Of a DNA stretch of 64,000 nt, positions 1 through 8,695 are shown piece after piece; within the stretch, counting starts at the first letter, position 1, and every line of letters begins with the position of its first letter. The notes under the pieces are model-generated. The model saw only the letters and a program-made list of their open reading frames with translations, was not told where the DNA came from and ran no database searches. The stretch is taken from positions 62,001 through 126,000 of the forward strand of contig JBKBQT010000002.1 in assembly GCA_046292445.1 (NCBI GenBank), in the 5' to 3' direction. A program made the position numbers and the translations under genes. Origin of the DNA: CALIZF01 sp046292445 (GTDB lineage Bacteria > Pseudomonadota > Alphaproteobacteria > Rhodobacterales > Rhodobacteraceae).

Positions 1-190
1 CGCGCAGGTCGGTCTGCGGCAGGGCGGCGATCGCGGCAAGCCCCTCGGGTTCGCGGTGCGCGGCCAGAAACCCCAGATAGCGCGCCACATCGTCGCCATA
101 GGCGCGCACCGTGCCGCCCGCGCAGCCGCGCGCGCGCAGATGGTCGAGCCATTCGGCCAGCGCCGCGCGCGCCGCTGGGGACGCCAGCAT
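1..190 (-). CDS. xerC: Tyrosine recombinase XerC, N-terminal part (runs off the window)
   Basis: Only the first 63 codons are present; the gene continues beyond base 1. The translation (MLASPAARAALAEWLDHL, later TVRAYGDDVARYLGFL) has the pattern of the SAM-like core-binding domain of XerC/XerD recombinases, which resolve chromosome dimers at dif during division. The catalytic domain with its R-H-R-Y residues lies outside the window, so this rests on the N-terminal pattern and on the position next to DUF484, a familiar arrangement in proteobacteria. The ATG at 190 overlaps the DUF484 stop codon as ATGA, so the two genes are probably co-transcribed and translationally coupled. XerD is the main alternative. 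Confidence 0.75.
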   Translation of the reverse strand, partial: MLASPAARAALAEWLDHLRARGCAGGTVRAYGDDVARYLGFLAAHREPEGLAAIAALPQTDLR

Positions 191-903
191 CAGCCGAGCC
201 AGCGGCGCATCTGCCGCTCGAACACCCCTGCGAAAACCGCCAGAAGGTCGGTCCCCTGCGCCGGGCGGAACTTGTGCGGGTCCTCGGCCCCGAGGACCAG
301 CAGCCCCGGCAGCCGGCCGGGCCCGAGGTCGAGCCGCAACAGCGCCTCGGACCGGATGTCCCCGGCGATGTCGCCATGCACCCGCGCGCTTTCGGGCACC
401 GCCTGGCGCAGCACGACCGGCCGCGCCGGCCCGCTGCGCCCGGCCGCCGCATAGCCGGCGACGAAACCCGCCTCGGTGATGCACAGAACGCCGCCCAGCC
501 GCGCCAGCGCCGGATCGCCCCCCTCGCGGCTTTCGAGCACGAGGCGGACCGAATCCACCCGCAGGGCCGATGCAACCGGCCCTTCGAGTGCGGCGAGGAA
601 GGCGGGGAAATTGTCCGGCTCGAGCAAAGCGAGGATCGCGCGATGCACCACATTGGTCGCGGCGAGGTTTTCGTAGGCGGCCGCGATCACGCTGCGATGC
701 GTGTCCTCGAGCCGGTCGAGCCGCGCCTCCATCCGCTTCATCGCGATGCCGCGCAGATCGACGATATTGCCGCCCATCGCCCGTTCGTTGGCGGCGATGA
801 GGGCGCGCATCACCTCGGGATCCTCGAGGATGATCTCGGGCCGCGTGATGATGAGATCGCGAACCTCATCGGCGATGCCGATCGCGCGTGCGGTGTCCGC
901 CAT
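190..903 (-). CDS. DUF484 family protein
   Basis: A 237-residue cytoplasmic protein. The N-terminal part (VRDLIITRPEIILEDPEVM, then GGNIVDLRGIAMKRMEARL) matches the DUF484 signature, and the rest looks like a GAF-type fold. The family is commonly coded beside xerC but has no established activity. I chose the ATG at 903 because a strong GGAGG lies seven bases upstream; an in-frame ATG nine codons earlier has no such site. The stop overlaps the xerC start, and the gene reads away from the aldolase gene upstream on the same strand. Confidence 0.85.
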   Translation of the reverse strand: MADTARAIGIADEVRDLIITRPEIILEDPEVMRALIAANERAMGGNIVDLRGIAMKRMEARLDRLEDTHRSVIAAAYENLAATNVVHRAILALLEPDNFPAFLAALEGPVASALRVDSVRLVLESREGGDPALARLGGVLCITEAGFVAGYAAAGRSGPARPVVLRQAVPESARVHGDIAGDIRSEALLRLDLGPGRLPGLLVLGAEDPHKFRPAQGTDLLAVFAGVFERQMRRWLG

Positions 904-942
904 GCCTGCCCCTCCGGCTTTTTCCGGCATGCTATACCCGCT

Positions 943-1596
943 TCAGAGAATTTTCTGCCCCGTTTTTTTCCAGTCGGCCAGAAAAGCCTCCAGCCCCCGG
1001 TCGGTCAGCGGATGGGCCGCAAGCGCCTTGATGATCGCGGGCGGCGCGGTGATGACATCGGCCCCGATGCGGGCGGCCTCGGCGACATGATTCACGCTGC
1101 GGATCGAGGCGGCGAGGATCTGGGTCTTGAAATCGTAGTTGTCATAGACGGTGCGGATGTCGTCGATCAGCTCCATCCCGTCGATGTTGATGTCGTCGAG
1201 CCTTCCGATGAACGGGCTGACGAAGGTCGCCCCCGCCTTGGCCGCCACCAGCGCCTGGTTGACGCTGAAACAGAGCGTGACGTTGACCATGGACCCCTCG
1301 CCCGTGAGCGCCTTGCAGGCCTTGAGCCCGTCCCACGTGAGCGGCAGCTTGACCGCGATGTTGGGCGCGATGGCGGCGAGGCGGCGCCCCTCGGCGATCA
1401 TCGCTTCGGCCTCGGTCGCGACGACCTCGGCCGACACGGGGCCGGATGTGATGCCGCAGATCTCACGCGTCACCTCGATGATGTCGCGCCCCGATTTCAG
1501 GATCAGCGACGGGTTGGTCGTCACGCCATCGACCATGCCGAGGTCGGCAAGTTCGCGGATGGCGGCGACATCGGCGGTATCGACAAAGAATTTCAT
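943..1596 (-). CDS. fsa: Fructose-6-phosphate aldolase / transaldolase family protein
   Basis: A 217-residue single-domain TIM-barrel protein of the short transaldolase/FSA family, which makes or cleaves C-C bonds in sugar phosphates through a lysine Schiff base. Visible family motifs are the N-terminal MKFFVDTADVAAIREL, DGVTTNPSLI, and NIAVKLPLT, where Lys83 is the expected Schiff-base residue. The length is normal for the family. The ATG at 1596 is preferred over an upstream extension because the protein then begins exactly at the conserved MKFFVDTA. FSA and true transaldolase of this subfamily cannot be told apart from sequence alone. The divergent priA begins 100 bases upstream. Confidence 0.9.
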   Translation of the reverse strand: MKFFVDTADVAAIRELADLGMVDGVTTNPSLILKSGRDIIEVTREICGITSGPVSAEVVATEAEAMIAEGRRLAAIAPNIAVKLPLTWDGLKACKALTGEGSMVNVTLCFSVNQALVAAKAGATFVSPFIGRLDDINIDGMELIDDIRTVYDNYDFKTQILAASIRSVNHVAEAARIGADVITAPPAIIKALAAHPLTDRGLEAFLADWKKTGQKIL

Positions 1597-1696
1597 GGCG
1601 CTGGCCCTGCGGTTGCGGTCTTGCGCCCGTGTAGCGCAAGCCGCGTCCGTGCGACAGGGCTTTCCCGTGGTCGGCGGCGGCTGATAGGGCTGGCGC

Positions 1697-3892
1697 ATGG
1701 TGACCGACAGCCGTTTCCCCGAAGGCGCGCGCGTGGCCGTGCTGGTGGCCGACCCGCCGGCGATGGCGCTCGATTATCGCGCGCCGGACGGGGGCTGCGC
1801 CATCGGGGACGTGGTCGAGGTGCCGCTGGGGCCGCGGCGGGTCATGGGCGTCGTCTGGGGCCCGGGGGATGGCGGGTTCGAGGCTGCGCGGCTGCGCCCG
1901 GTATCGCGGGTGCTCGACGTGCCGCCGCTGGCCGCGCCCTTGCGCGCCTTCGTGGCGCGGGCGGCGGATTACACCCTGACCGCGCCCGGCGCGATGCTGC
2001 GCCTTGCGCTGCGGGCGCCGGGGCTTGGGCTGCCGCCGGCGCAGCGGCGGCTGCTGCGCCCGGGCGCCGCGCCGCCCGCGCGGATGACGCCGGAACGGGC
2101 GCGGGTGCTCGACACGCTGGCCGAATATGGCGGGGCGGGGCTGGCGGCGGGCGAACTGGCCGGGCTGGCGGGGGTGGGCGCGGGGGTGGTGCGCGGCCTT
2201 GTCGCCGCCGGCGCGCTGATCGAGGTCGAGGCGCCGCGCGATGCGCCCTATCCGCGGCTCGATCCGGGCCGGGCGGGCCTTGCGCTCACCCCCGATCAGC
2301 GGGCGGCGGCGGATGCGCTGGTCGCGGCGGTGCAGGCGGGCGGCTATTCGACCACGCTGCTCAAGGGCGTGACGGGTTCGGGCAAGACCGAGGTCTATCT
2401 CGAGGCGGTGGCCGCCGCGCTGCGCGCCGGGCGGCAGGCGCTGGTGATGGTGCCCGAGATCGCGCTGACCGGCGGTTTCCTCGCCCGGGTCGAGGCGCGC
2501 TTCGGCGCGCGGCCGGGCGAATGGCATTCGGGCGTGACCGGGGCCGAGCGGCGGCGGCTGTGGCACGCGGCGGCGACGGGCGACGTGGGGCTGGTGGTCG
2601 GCGCGCGCTCGGCCCTGTTCCTGCCGTTCCGCGACCTCGGCCTGATCGTCGTCGACGAGGAACACGACGCCGCCTACAAGCAGGAGGATGGCGTGCTCTA
2701 CCACGCCCGCGACATGGCGGTGCTGCGCGGGTCGATCGAGGCGGCGGCGGTGGTGCTCGCCTCCGCCACGCCGTCTTTGGAAACCTGGGTGAACGCGCAG
2801 GCCGGCCGCTATGGCCGGGTCGATCTCGCCGCGCGGCCGGGGGCGTCGGAGATGCCCGAGATGCGGGCGGTGGACATGCGGGGCGAGCGGCTGGCCAATG
2901 ACCGCTGGATGTCCGAGACGCTGGCGGGCGCGGTCGCGGCGCGGGTGGCGGACGGGGAACAGGCCCTGCTGTTCCTCAACCGCCGGGGCTATGCGCCCGT
3001 CACCGTCTGCCGCGCCTGCGGGCATCAGATCGGCTGCGACGATTGCGATGCGCGGATGGTGGAACACCGGTTCCTGCGGCGCCTCGTCTGCCATCAATGC
3101 GGGGCCACCAAACCGATGCCCGAAGCCTGCCCGGCCTGCGGCGTCGCCGGGCGGCTCGCCCCTGTCGGGCCGGGGGTGGAGCGGCTGGCCGAAGAGGTCG
3201 CGGCGCGGTTTCCCGAGGCGCGGGTCAAGCTCTTGTCGTCCGATCTCTTTTCCAGCGCCCGCGCGCTGAAGGACGAGATCGCGGCCATCGCCGGCGGCGG
3301 GGCCGATATCGTGATCGGCACGCAGATCGTGGCCAAGGGGCACAACTTCCCGCTGCTGACGCTGGTGGGGGTGATCGACGCGGACCTCGGCCTGATGGGG
3401 TCGGACCTGCGGGCGGCGGAACGCACGTTCCAGCTTGTCCGGCAGGTCGCCGGGCGGGCGGGGCGGGGGGACCGGCGCGGGACGGCGCTGATCCAGACGC
3501 ACCAGCCCGACCATCCGGTGATTCGCGCGATCCTGTCGGGCGCGGACGAGGCGTTCTGGGCGGCCGAGGCGGCGGCGCGGCAGGCGGCCGGCATGCCGCC
3601 CTTCGGCCGGCTGGCGGGGGTGATCCTGTCGTCGCCGGATGTGCAGGCGGTGTTCGATGTCGGCGCGGATCTCGCCCGCCGCGACGGGCCGCTGCGCGCG
3701 ATCGGGGCCGAAGTGTTCGGCCCTGCGCCGGCCCCGATCGCGCGGGTGCGCGGGCGGCACCGGGTGCGCCTTCTGGTCCGGGCCGGGCGGGGGGCCGCGC
3801 TGCAACCGGCACTGGCCGCCTGGGTGGCGCAGGTGCGGCCGCCGGCCAACCTGCGGCTGACCTTGGATATCGACCCGCAGAGCTTTCTGTGA
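1697..3892 (+). CDS. priA: Primosomal protein N' (PriA helicase)
   Basis: A 731-residue superfamily 2 DNA helicase that restarts collapsed replication forks by loading the primosome. The N-terminal 3'-DNA-binding region is followed by a helicase core with Walker A (GVTGSGKTEVY, near residue 230), Walker B as DEEHD, and the SASATPSLE motif. A zinc-binding insertion shows paired cysteines (CRACGHQIGCDDCD, then CHQCG and CPACG). The C-terminal helicase half carries GTQIVAKGHNFP and QVAGRAGRG. All expected domains are present and full length. The gene stands alone on the plus strand, divergent from the aldolase gene. The ATG at 1697 is the only convincing start close to the conserved N-terminus. 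Confidence 0.97.
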   Translation: MVTDSRFPEGARVAVLVADPPAMALDYRAPDGGCAIGDVVEVPLGPRRVMGVVWGPGDGGFEAARLRPVSRVLDVPPLAAPLRAFVARAADYTLTAPGAMLRLALRAPGLGLPPAQRRLLRPGAAPPARMTPERARVLDTLAEYGGAGLAAGELAGLAGVGAGVVRGLVAAGALIEVEAPRDAPYPRLDPGRAGLALTPDQRAAADALVAAVQAGGYSTTLLKGVTGSGKTEVYLEAVAAALRAGRQALVMVPEIALTGGFLARVEARFGARPGEWHSGVTGAERRRLWHAAATGDVGLVVGARSALFLPFRDLGLIVVDEEHDAAYKQEDGVLYHARDMAVLRGSIEAAAVVLASATPSLETWVNAQAGRYGRVDLAARPGASEMPEMRAVDMRGERLANDRWMSETLAGAVAARVADGEQALLFLNRRGYAPVTVCRACGHQIGCDDCDARMVEHRFLRRLVCHQCGATKPMPEACPACGVAGRLAPVGPGVERLAEEVAARFPEARVKLLSSDLFSSARALKDEIAAIAGGGADIVIGTQIVAKGHNFPLLTLVGVIDADLGLMGSDLRAAERTFQLVRQVAGRAGRGDRRGTALIQTHQPDHPVIRAILSGADEAFWAAEAAARQAAGMPPFGRLAGVILSSPDVQAVFDVGADLARRDGPLRAIGAEVFGPAPAPIARVRGRHRVRLLVRAGRGAALQPALAAWVAQVRPPANLRLTLDIDPQSFL

Positions 3893-4024
3893 CCTGCCCG
3901 CAGGGAGGTCGCAGCGCCGGGGACGCCTGCAGGGTGGCGGGCCGCCCCGGGGACTGGGGCCGCCCGCCCGCCCCGGCCCGTTGGGGACCGGTCCGGGGCG
4001 CGTCCTCCGACGGCCGGATGCGCG

Positions 4025-4558
4025 TCAGAGGATGCCGAACACCGGGACGCAGTCGAACTCGACATCGCTGCCGATCTCGATCCGCCCGCGATCGTTCGAC
4101 AGCAGCATCGTGCCCGCGACCCCGGCCGCGCCGATCACCGTGCCCTGCGCGGTCTGCGTCACGGTCACGGTCTGCGCCGTCGCGCCGAGCGCCGCGTTGA
4201 ACACGATCCTGTCGCCCCAGTCGCGGTTGCAGTCGAGCGCCCGGTCGCCGGCGCCCCGGACGAAGGTGTCGGCGCCGCCGCCGCCGGTCAGCAGGTCGGC
4301 CCCGCCGAGCGCCCGGATGATGTCGTCGCCGCTGCCGCCGAAGAACGCCTCGCCGGTCGCGGTTCCGGTGAGCATGTCCTTGCCGTTGGCGCCGAACGCG
4401 GGGAGCTTGAAATCGCCGGTCGGCGGCGGGGGGGGCTGGCCATGTCGGGCCGTTTCCGCCGGGCCTTTCCCGCGCGGCCGCGAAACCGGTCCGCGCCGCC
4501 GTCCGGGCCGCTCTCCGGGCCTGCCGCGGCAGGCAGGCCGGAACGAGTGCGTGTGCAA
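4025..4558 (-). CDS. Small RTX-type (hemolysin-type) calcium-binding protein, possibly truncated
   Basis: Up to 177 residues. The middle holds RTX-like nonapeptides (GGSGDDIIR, GGADLLTGGGGADTF) that would bind calcium in a beta-roll. The C-terminus (DVEFDCVPVFGIL) parallels that of the RTX protein about 1.3 kb away (KFDYVPSMDFL), so the two are paralogues. The first 45 residues are basic and unlike any domain I know, and the start is uncertain; the real protein may begin closer to the proline run before residue 60. Compared with its neighbour it lacks the roughly 150-residue N-terminal domain, and the divergent DUF3095 gene leaves no room for it. It may be a secreted type I substrate or a decayed copy. 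No type I secretion genes are in the window. Confidence 0.6.
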   Translation of the reverse strand: MHTHSFRPACRGRPGERPGRRRGPVSRPRGKGPAETARHGQPPPPPTGDFKLPAFGANGKDMLTGTATGEAFFGGSGDDIIRALGGADLLTGGGGADTFVRGAGDRALDCNRDWGDRIVFNAALGATAQTVTVTQTAQGTVIGAAGVAGTMLLSNDRGRIEIGSDVEFDCVPVFGIL

Positions 4559-4606
4559 CGCGCCCGGACGCTCTACAGGCGGGGCGCGGGATGCTAGGGT
4601 GGCGGC

Positions 4607-5755
4607 ATGTCAACGGTCGCCGCCCTTGCCCTGTCGCGCCTGCCCGCCCTGTCGCGGTTCGAGGAGGTCGCCGACCCTGCCGCCTACGCGCCCCTGCCGC
4701 CCGACTGGTCGCTGGCGCTGGCCGACGTGGTCAACTCGACCGACGCGATCGCCGCGGGGCGCTACAAGACGGTGAACATGGCCGGCGCTGCGGTGATCGC
4801 GGCGGTGCTCAATGCGGCGGGGATCAAGGACCTGCCCTTCGTCTTCGGCGGCGACGGCGCAGCGGTGGCGGTGCCGCCCGAGGCGGCCGAGGCCGCGCGC
4901 GGCGCGCTCGGGGCGACGCGGGACTGGGCCGCACGCGAGATGGGTCTCGCGCTGCGCACGGCGCTGGTGCCGCTGGCGGCGATCCGGGGCGCGGGGCACG
5001 ACCTGCGGGTGGCGCGCTATGCCGCAAGCGCCGAGGTCGGCTATGCGATGTTCGCCGGCGGCGGGGCGAGCTGGGCCGAGGGCGAGATGAAGGCCGGCCG
5101 CTTCGCGGTGGAGGCGGCAGCGGGCGGGGTTCCCGACCTCACCGGCCTGTCCTGCCGGTGGGAGCCGGTTTCGGCGCAGAACGGCGTGATCCTGTCCATG
5201 ATCGTGCTGCCGGGCGCGGCGGGGCACAATGCCGACTTCCGCGCGCTGGTCGGCGAGGTGGTGGCCCTCGCGGGCGCGGGCGCGCGCGGCGGCAATCCGG
5301 TGCCCGAGGGCGGCCCGCCGCTCCGCCTGTCGCTGCCCGGTGTCGCGGACGAGGCGCGGCTGGCGCCCGGCGCCCGGCGGCGGCTGACGCGCCGTCTGGC
5401 GATCCTGTTCCAGGCCGGCGTGATGCTGGCGCTGCACCGGCTGGACCGGACGCTGGGCGGGTTCGACGCCCGCCAATACGCCGCCGACATTGCCCGCAAC
5501 GCCGATTTCCGCAAGTTCGACGACGGGCTGAAGATGACGGTGGACGTGACGCCGGAGCAGACCGCGCGGATCGCGGCGCATCTTGCGGCGGCCGAGGCTG
5601 CCGGGCGCTGCCGCTACGGCCTGCACCGGCAGGACACCGCGCTGATGACCTGCATCGTGCCGAACGCGATGACCCGCGGGCACATGCATTTCGTCGATGG
5701 CGGCGCCGGCGGCTATGCCGAGGCGGCGCGCAAGCTCAGGGCGGCCGGGGGATAG
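4607..5755 (+). CDS. DUF3095 family protein
   Basis: A 382-residue protein with the DUF3095 signature: an N-terminal FEEVADPAAYAPLPPDW, then ADVVNSTDAIAAGRYK, VNMAGAAVIAAVLN and PFVFGGDGA. The family is related in fold to class III nucleotidyl cyclases, and the DVVNST and FGGDGA motifs sit where metal- and nucleotide-binding residues lie in cyclases; no product has been shown for it as far as I know. There is no signal peptide or membrane segment, so it should be cytoplasmic. The ATG follows an AGGGTGG site. It stands between two RTX-type genes that read in the opposite direction. Confidence 0.85.
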   Translation: MSTVAALALSRLPALSRFEEVADPAAYAPLPPDWSLALADVVNSTDAIAAGRYKTVNMAGAAVIAAVLNAAGIKDLPFVFGGDGAAVAVPPEAAEAARGALGATRDWAAREMGLALRTALVPLAAIRGAGHDLRVARYAASAEVGYAMFAGGGASWAEGEMKAGRFAVEAAAGGVPDLTGLSCRWEPVSAQNGVILSMIVLPGAAGHNADFRALVGEVVALAGAGARGGNPVPEGGPPLRLSLPGVADEARLAPGARRRLTRRLAILFQAGVMLALHRLDRTLGGFDARQYAADIARNADFRKFDDGLKMTVDVTPEQTARIAAHLAAAEAAGRCRYGLHRQDTALMTCIVPNAMTRGHMHFVDGGAGGYAEAARKLRAAGG

Positions 5756-5861
5756 GCTTCTGCGCAGGGGCCCGCCGGCAGGCATCCGTCATGCGGTCGC
5801 CCACCCCCCGGCATGGCCTGGGGATGGGCAGTGCGCGCGGGCCGCGCTGGCGCGGGCCGGA

Positions 5862-6891
5862 TCAGAGGAAATCCATGCTCGGCACGTAGTCGAACTTTAA
5901 GGTGTTGCCGATGTCGAAGCCGCCGAAATAGCCCTCGAGGATCATCGCCCCCGACTGCCCGGCAAGCGCGATGCGCGTGCCGGCCGCGACCGCGGTGATC
6001 TGGAGGTCGGCAGCACTGGCGCCAAGTGCGGCGTGGAAATGGATCTCGTCGCCCTCGCCGCGGTTGAAATCCGTCACCCGGTTGCCGGCGCCCCACACGA
6101 AGGTGTCGCCGCCGACCCCGCCGGTGAACATATCCCGGCCCGCGCCGCCGTCGAAGAGGTCATTGCCCTCGCCGCCGAACATCGTGTCGTTGCCGCCGCC
6201 GCCGATCAGGCGGTCGTTGCCGTTCCCGCCGCGCAGGATGTCGGCGCCTGCGCCGCCGTCGATCACGTCGTTGCCGTCCGACCCGTCAACGGTATTGTTG
6301 CCGCCGCGCGCGCTGATCCGGTCGTTGCCGTCGCGCCCGTCGATCCGGTCGGCGCGGTTCGTGCCGGTCAGCACATCGTTCCCGTCGGTCCCGTTGATCC
6401 CGCCGCCCACAGGGGGCGTGACGACCGGGGGGCGTGACGACCGGGGGCGTCACCGACCCGGCGCCCGGAACCCAGCCGCCGCCGTTGGCATAGGTCAGCA
6501 CGCTGTAGGCCGTCAGCGGCACGTCCGAGATCATGATCTTCTCGATGTTCAGCCCGGCATAGGCCCCGCCCTGGCCCGACCCCGGCTTTTCCGAGATATA
6601 GGCGAAGTCCGGCCCCTGTTTGGTCAGGTCGCGGTCCACGTCGAGACCGTCGGGGCTGGCGTAGAACGTGGTGGTCAGGCCGGCGGCGGTGGTCACGCTG
6701 AACGCCGTGACGGCACCGTTGCCGCCAAAGAAAGTGCCATTGGCATCGACCGAACCGGGGGTCGTCACGATGCGGACGGTATCGGTCTCGGCGAACCAGA
6801 CCCGGCCGATCTCGACGCGGGTGGTCTGGCCGTTCTCGACGAACTGGAGAGCCTCGCCGACTTGGTTTCCCTTGAGGATGTAGATGGGCAT
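5862..6891 (-). pseudogene. RTX-type calcium-binding protein, reading frame broken by one extra base in a G6 run
   Basis: The first part, from an ATG at 6891 behind an AAGGA site, codes for an about 150-residue domain (MPIYILKGNQVGEALQF) that I do not recognise, ending in a Pro/Val/Thr linker. The frame is then lost. The RTX half continues in another frame to 5862, with at least six GGxGxD-type repeats (GRDGNDRIS, GGNGNDRLIG, GGGGNDTMFG, GGEGNDLFDG) and the C-terminus KFDYVPSMDFL. The break lies in three tandem 15-bp units at 6412-6447; two have five G and the middle one six (6427-6432). Removing one G joins both halves into a 342-residue protein. This may be a real inactivation, a phase-variable tract or a sequencing error. 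The protein is probably secreted. Confidence 0.8.
6412..6447. repeat. Tandem 15-bp repeat with G5/G6/G5 runs
   Basis: The unit GGGGGCGTGACGACC occurs about 2.4 times and codes, in the intact frame, for a repeated Thr-Pro-Pro-Val-Val linker. The middle unit has one extra G at 6427-6432. This is the frameshift in the overlapping RTX gene, and such a run is a plausible slippage site. Confidence 0.85.
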
Positions 6892-6974
6892 GATGTGTGT
6901 CCTTGCTGCTGGGGTGGGCGTTCCGCCCGTGGCGGTTGCCCCGGGCTCGCAAGGTCAACGTCCCCCGGACAGCA

Positions 6975-8048
6975 TTATTCCGCCGGTTGTGCGGCCATGG
7001 CGGTTCGCCGCTGATCCACCAGAAGGTCGGTCGCGACGGCCCCTGCCCACATCGCGGCAAGGGCGACCCAGGCGGTCGCGGCGAGGATCGACCCGCCCGT
7101 TACCCCCGCCCCGATCGCACAGCCCCCCGCCAGCATGGCGCCGAACCCCATCAGCGCCGCGCCGGCCATCGCCCGCCGCATGGGTTCTGCACCCTCGAAC
7201 CCCTGCAGCCGCAATTCCCGCCCCCAGGCCGCCGCGGCGAAGGCGCCGAGAAACACGCCGGGCACGAGGCCGACATCGAAGTTGAGCGCCGGGGCGGGCA
7301 CGAGAAAGGCCATCAAGGTGCTTGCCGACGGCCCCGAGAAGGTCGCCGAGGTGACCGAAACCGGCTCGAAACTCACCTGCGCCAGCCGGAACGTCAGCAC
7401 CCAGCCGAGCGCCACCGCAAAGCCGACGCCCGAGGCCATGACGAGCGTGCGCCCGCCGATCCGGCTCCGCGCCGCCAGCACCAGCGCCATGAGCGCGAGC
7501 GCGAGGCCGAGCACCAGCCCCGCCGCATCGGGCAGGCCGAGGGCCGCGGCGGCATCGATGTTACGCCCGCCCGGCGTCGTCCAGAGTGCGGCGAGCGTGC
7601 CGCGCAGCGGGGCGAGCCATCCGTGCAGGCTCATCTGCGCGACGACAGCGAAGATCAGCCCCGAAACGACGGACCGCAGGTTGCCGGTCGCCGCCAGCAC
7701 CAGAAGCCGCCCCGAACAGCCGCGCGCCAGCACCATGCCGGCGCCGAACATCAGCCCGCCGAGGATGGCGCCGGACCAGCTCCCCGCGACGTTCATCATC
7801 CGCGCCTCGCCGGGGTCGAACAGGCCCAGAAGGCGCGCGCCCTGCACCCAGACCAGCGCGGTCGAGAAGGTCAGCAGCCACACCGCGACCCGGTCGCCGA
7901 GCCGGCCCCGCGCGAATTCGACCGTGGCCGCCCGCAGGCAGAACGATGACCGCTGCGCGGCCACGCCGAAGACAAGGCCGGTCATCAGGCCGAAAAGGGC
8001 ACCCGTCGGCCCTTCGCCCAGCAGGTCCACAAGATCCACAAGCTGCAT
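6975..8048 (-). CDS. YeeE/YedE family sulfur-compound transporter (TsuA-like)
   Basis: A 357-residue inner-membrane protein with about ten hydrophobic segments. It shows the duplicated YeeE/YedE motif: SSFCLRAA near the start, GAGMVLARGCSGRLL in the first half and GFGAMLAGGCAIGAGVTGGS in the second. The conserved cysteines are those that relay sulfur in TsuA-type thiosulfate transporters; thiosulfate or a related sulfur compound is the expected substrate, by family inference. The start at 8048 is set by GGGAGGA about six bases upstream and by the conserved length; a longer in-frame extension is basic and unlike the family. A TTGAC-N4-GTCAA element lies 52 bases upstream. Confidence 0.85.
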   Translation of the reverse strand: MQLVDLVDLLGEGPTGALFGLMTGLVFGVAAQRSSFCLRAATVEFARGRLGDRVAVWLLTFSTALVWVQGARLLGLFDPGEARMMNVAGSWSGAILGGLMFGAGMVLARGCSGRLLVLAATGNLRSVVSGLIFAVVAQMSLHGWLAPLRGTLAALWTTPGGRNIDAAAALGLPDAAGLVLGLALALMALVLAARSRIGGRTLVMASGVGFAVALGWVLTFRLAQVSFEPVSVTSATFSGPSASTLMAFLVPAPALNFDVGLVPGVFLGAFAAAAWGRELRLQGFEGAEPMRRAMAGAALMGFGAMLAGGCAIGAGVTGGSILAATAWVALAAMWAGAVATDLLVDQRRTAMAAQPAE

Positions 8049-8099
8049 GACGATCCTCCCGCGCGGCGCCGAGACTATCGGCCGGCGCAGCCATCCGCG

Positions 8100-8113
8100 T
8101 TGACGCATGTCAA
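8100..8113. promoter_or_regulatory. Putative FNR/CRP-family box (TTGAC-N4-GTCAA)
   Basis: TTGACGCATGTCAA is an inverted repeat with the half-site and spacing used by FnrL, Dnr and NnrR regulators. It lies between the minus-strand YeeE/YedE gene and the plus-strand secreted protein gene. It is a single site seen by eye; oxygen or nitric-oxide control is inference. Confidence 0.5.
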
Positions 8114-8139
8114 CCGCGCCCGGGATGTCATGTGCTTGT

Positions 8140-8163
8140 CGCCGTCGTCGTCTAACGACGGCG
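8140..8163. repeat. Perfect 9-bp inverted repeat with 6-base loop
   Basis: CGCCGTCGT and ACGACGGCG are separated by CGTCTA. The element sits just upstream of the secreted-protein start at 8186 and could be an operator or a 5' leader hairpin. Nothing distinguishes these possibilities. Confidence 0.45.
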
Positions 8164-8185
8164 TGATTTGACCATGAGGTGTGCC

Positions 8186-8695
8186 ATGTCGCCGCGTCTC
8201 TCCCGCCGAATTGTCCTTGCATTCATCGCCGCCACGGCCGCGCTGCCGATGCCGGCGGATGCGCAAAGCCTGTCGCTCGGCCAGCGCCGGGGCATCGCGA
8301 CCTATGAGGCCGACATCCTGCCCGGCCTGATCGCGCGGCTGAGCGAGGCGGCGGGAAAGGCGATCCCGGTCGAGATCGACTATCCCGCGATCGCGGTGCC
8401 CGAGATCAACGTGGCCTACACCGATCCGACCGTCTGGACGGACATCTATTTCGAGCCGTTGATTGCCGCCTTCGCCGCAGTCGCGGCCGATGCGATGGGG
8501 CGCGAGGCGGTGGCGGCCGGCGTGACGGGCATCCGCCTGACCTATGATCCCCGGACGGCACCGCTGTCAAACTATCCCGAGGGCCTTCGCTTCGAGGATG
8601 GTGTGCTGACGCTGAATTTCCGTCCCTACGCCAACCCCTTCGACATCGACGATCGGGCAAAGGCGATCCGGGCGCTTCTGGAAAGCCGCCTCTGA
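8186..8695 (+). CDS. Secreted protein of unknown function
   Basis: A 169-residue protein that I do not recognise. It starts with a clear signal peptide (MSPRLSRR, then a hydrophobic stretch and a cleavage site after PADA), so it is probably periplasmic. The mature part is soluble with no cysteine and no obvious repeats. The ATG at 8186 follows GAGGTG at the right spacing; two in-frame starts 12 and 18 bases earlier have no ribosome site and would disturb the signal peptide. It lies between a sulfur-compound transporter and an MFS permease. Confidence 0.65.
   Translation: MSPRLSRRIVLAFIAATAALPMPADAQSLSLGQRRGIATYEADILPGLIARLSEAAGKAIPVEIDYPAIAVPEINVAYTDPTVWTDIYFEPLIAAFAAVAADAMGREAVAAGVTGIRLTYDPRTAPLSNYPEGLRFEDGVLTLNFRPYANPFDIDDRAKAIRALLESRL

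Noticed and set aside
274..2901. 875-codon open frame on the plus strand over DUF484, the aldolase and priA
   Set aside because: It runs antisense to the first two genes and out of frame with priA, has strongly Arg/Gly/Ala-biased composition, and no family signature. GC-rich codons leave few stops in shadow frames.
6000..6410. RTX repeats considered as a CRISPR-like array
   Set aside because: The repetition is in protein motifs (GGxGxD nonapeptides), with degenerate DNA and no constant spacer length.
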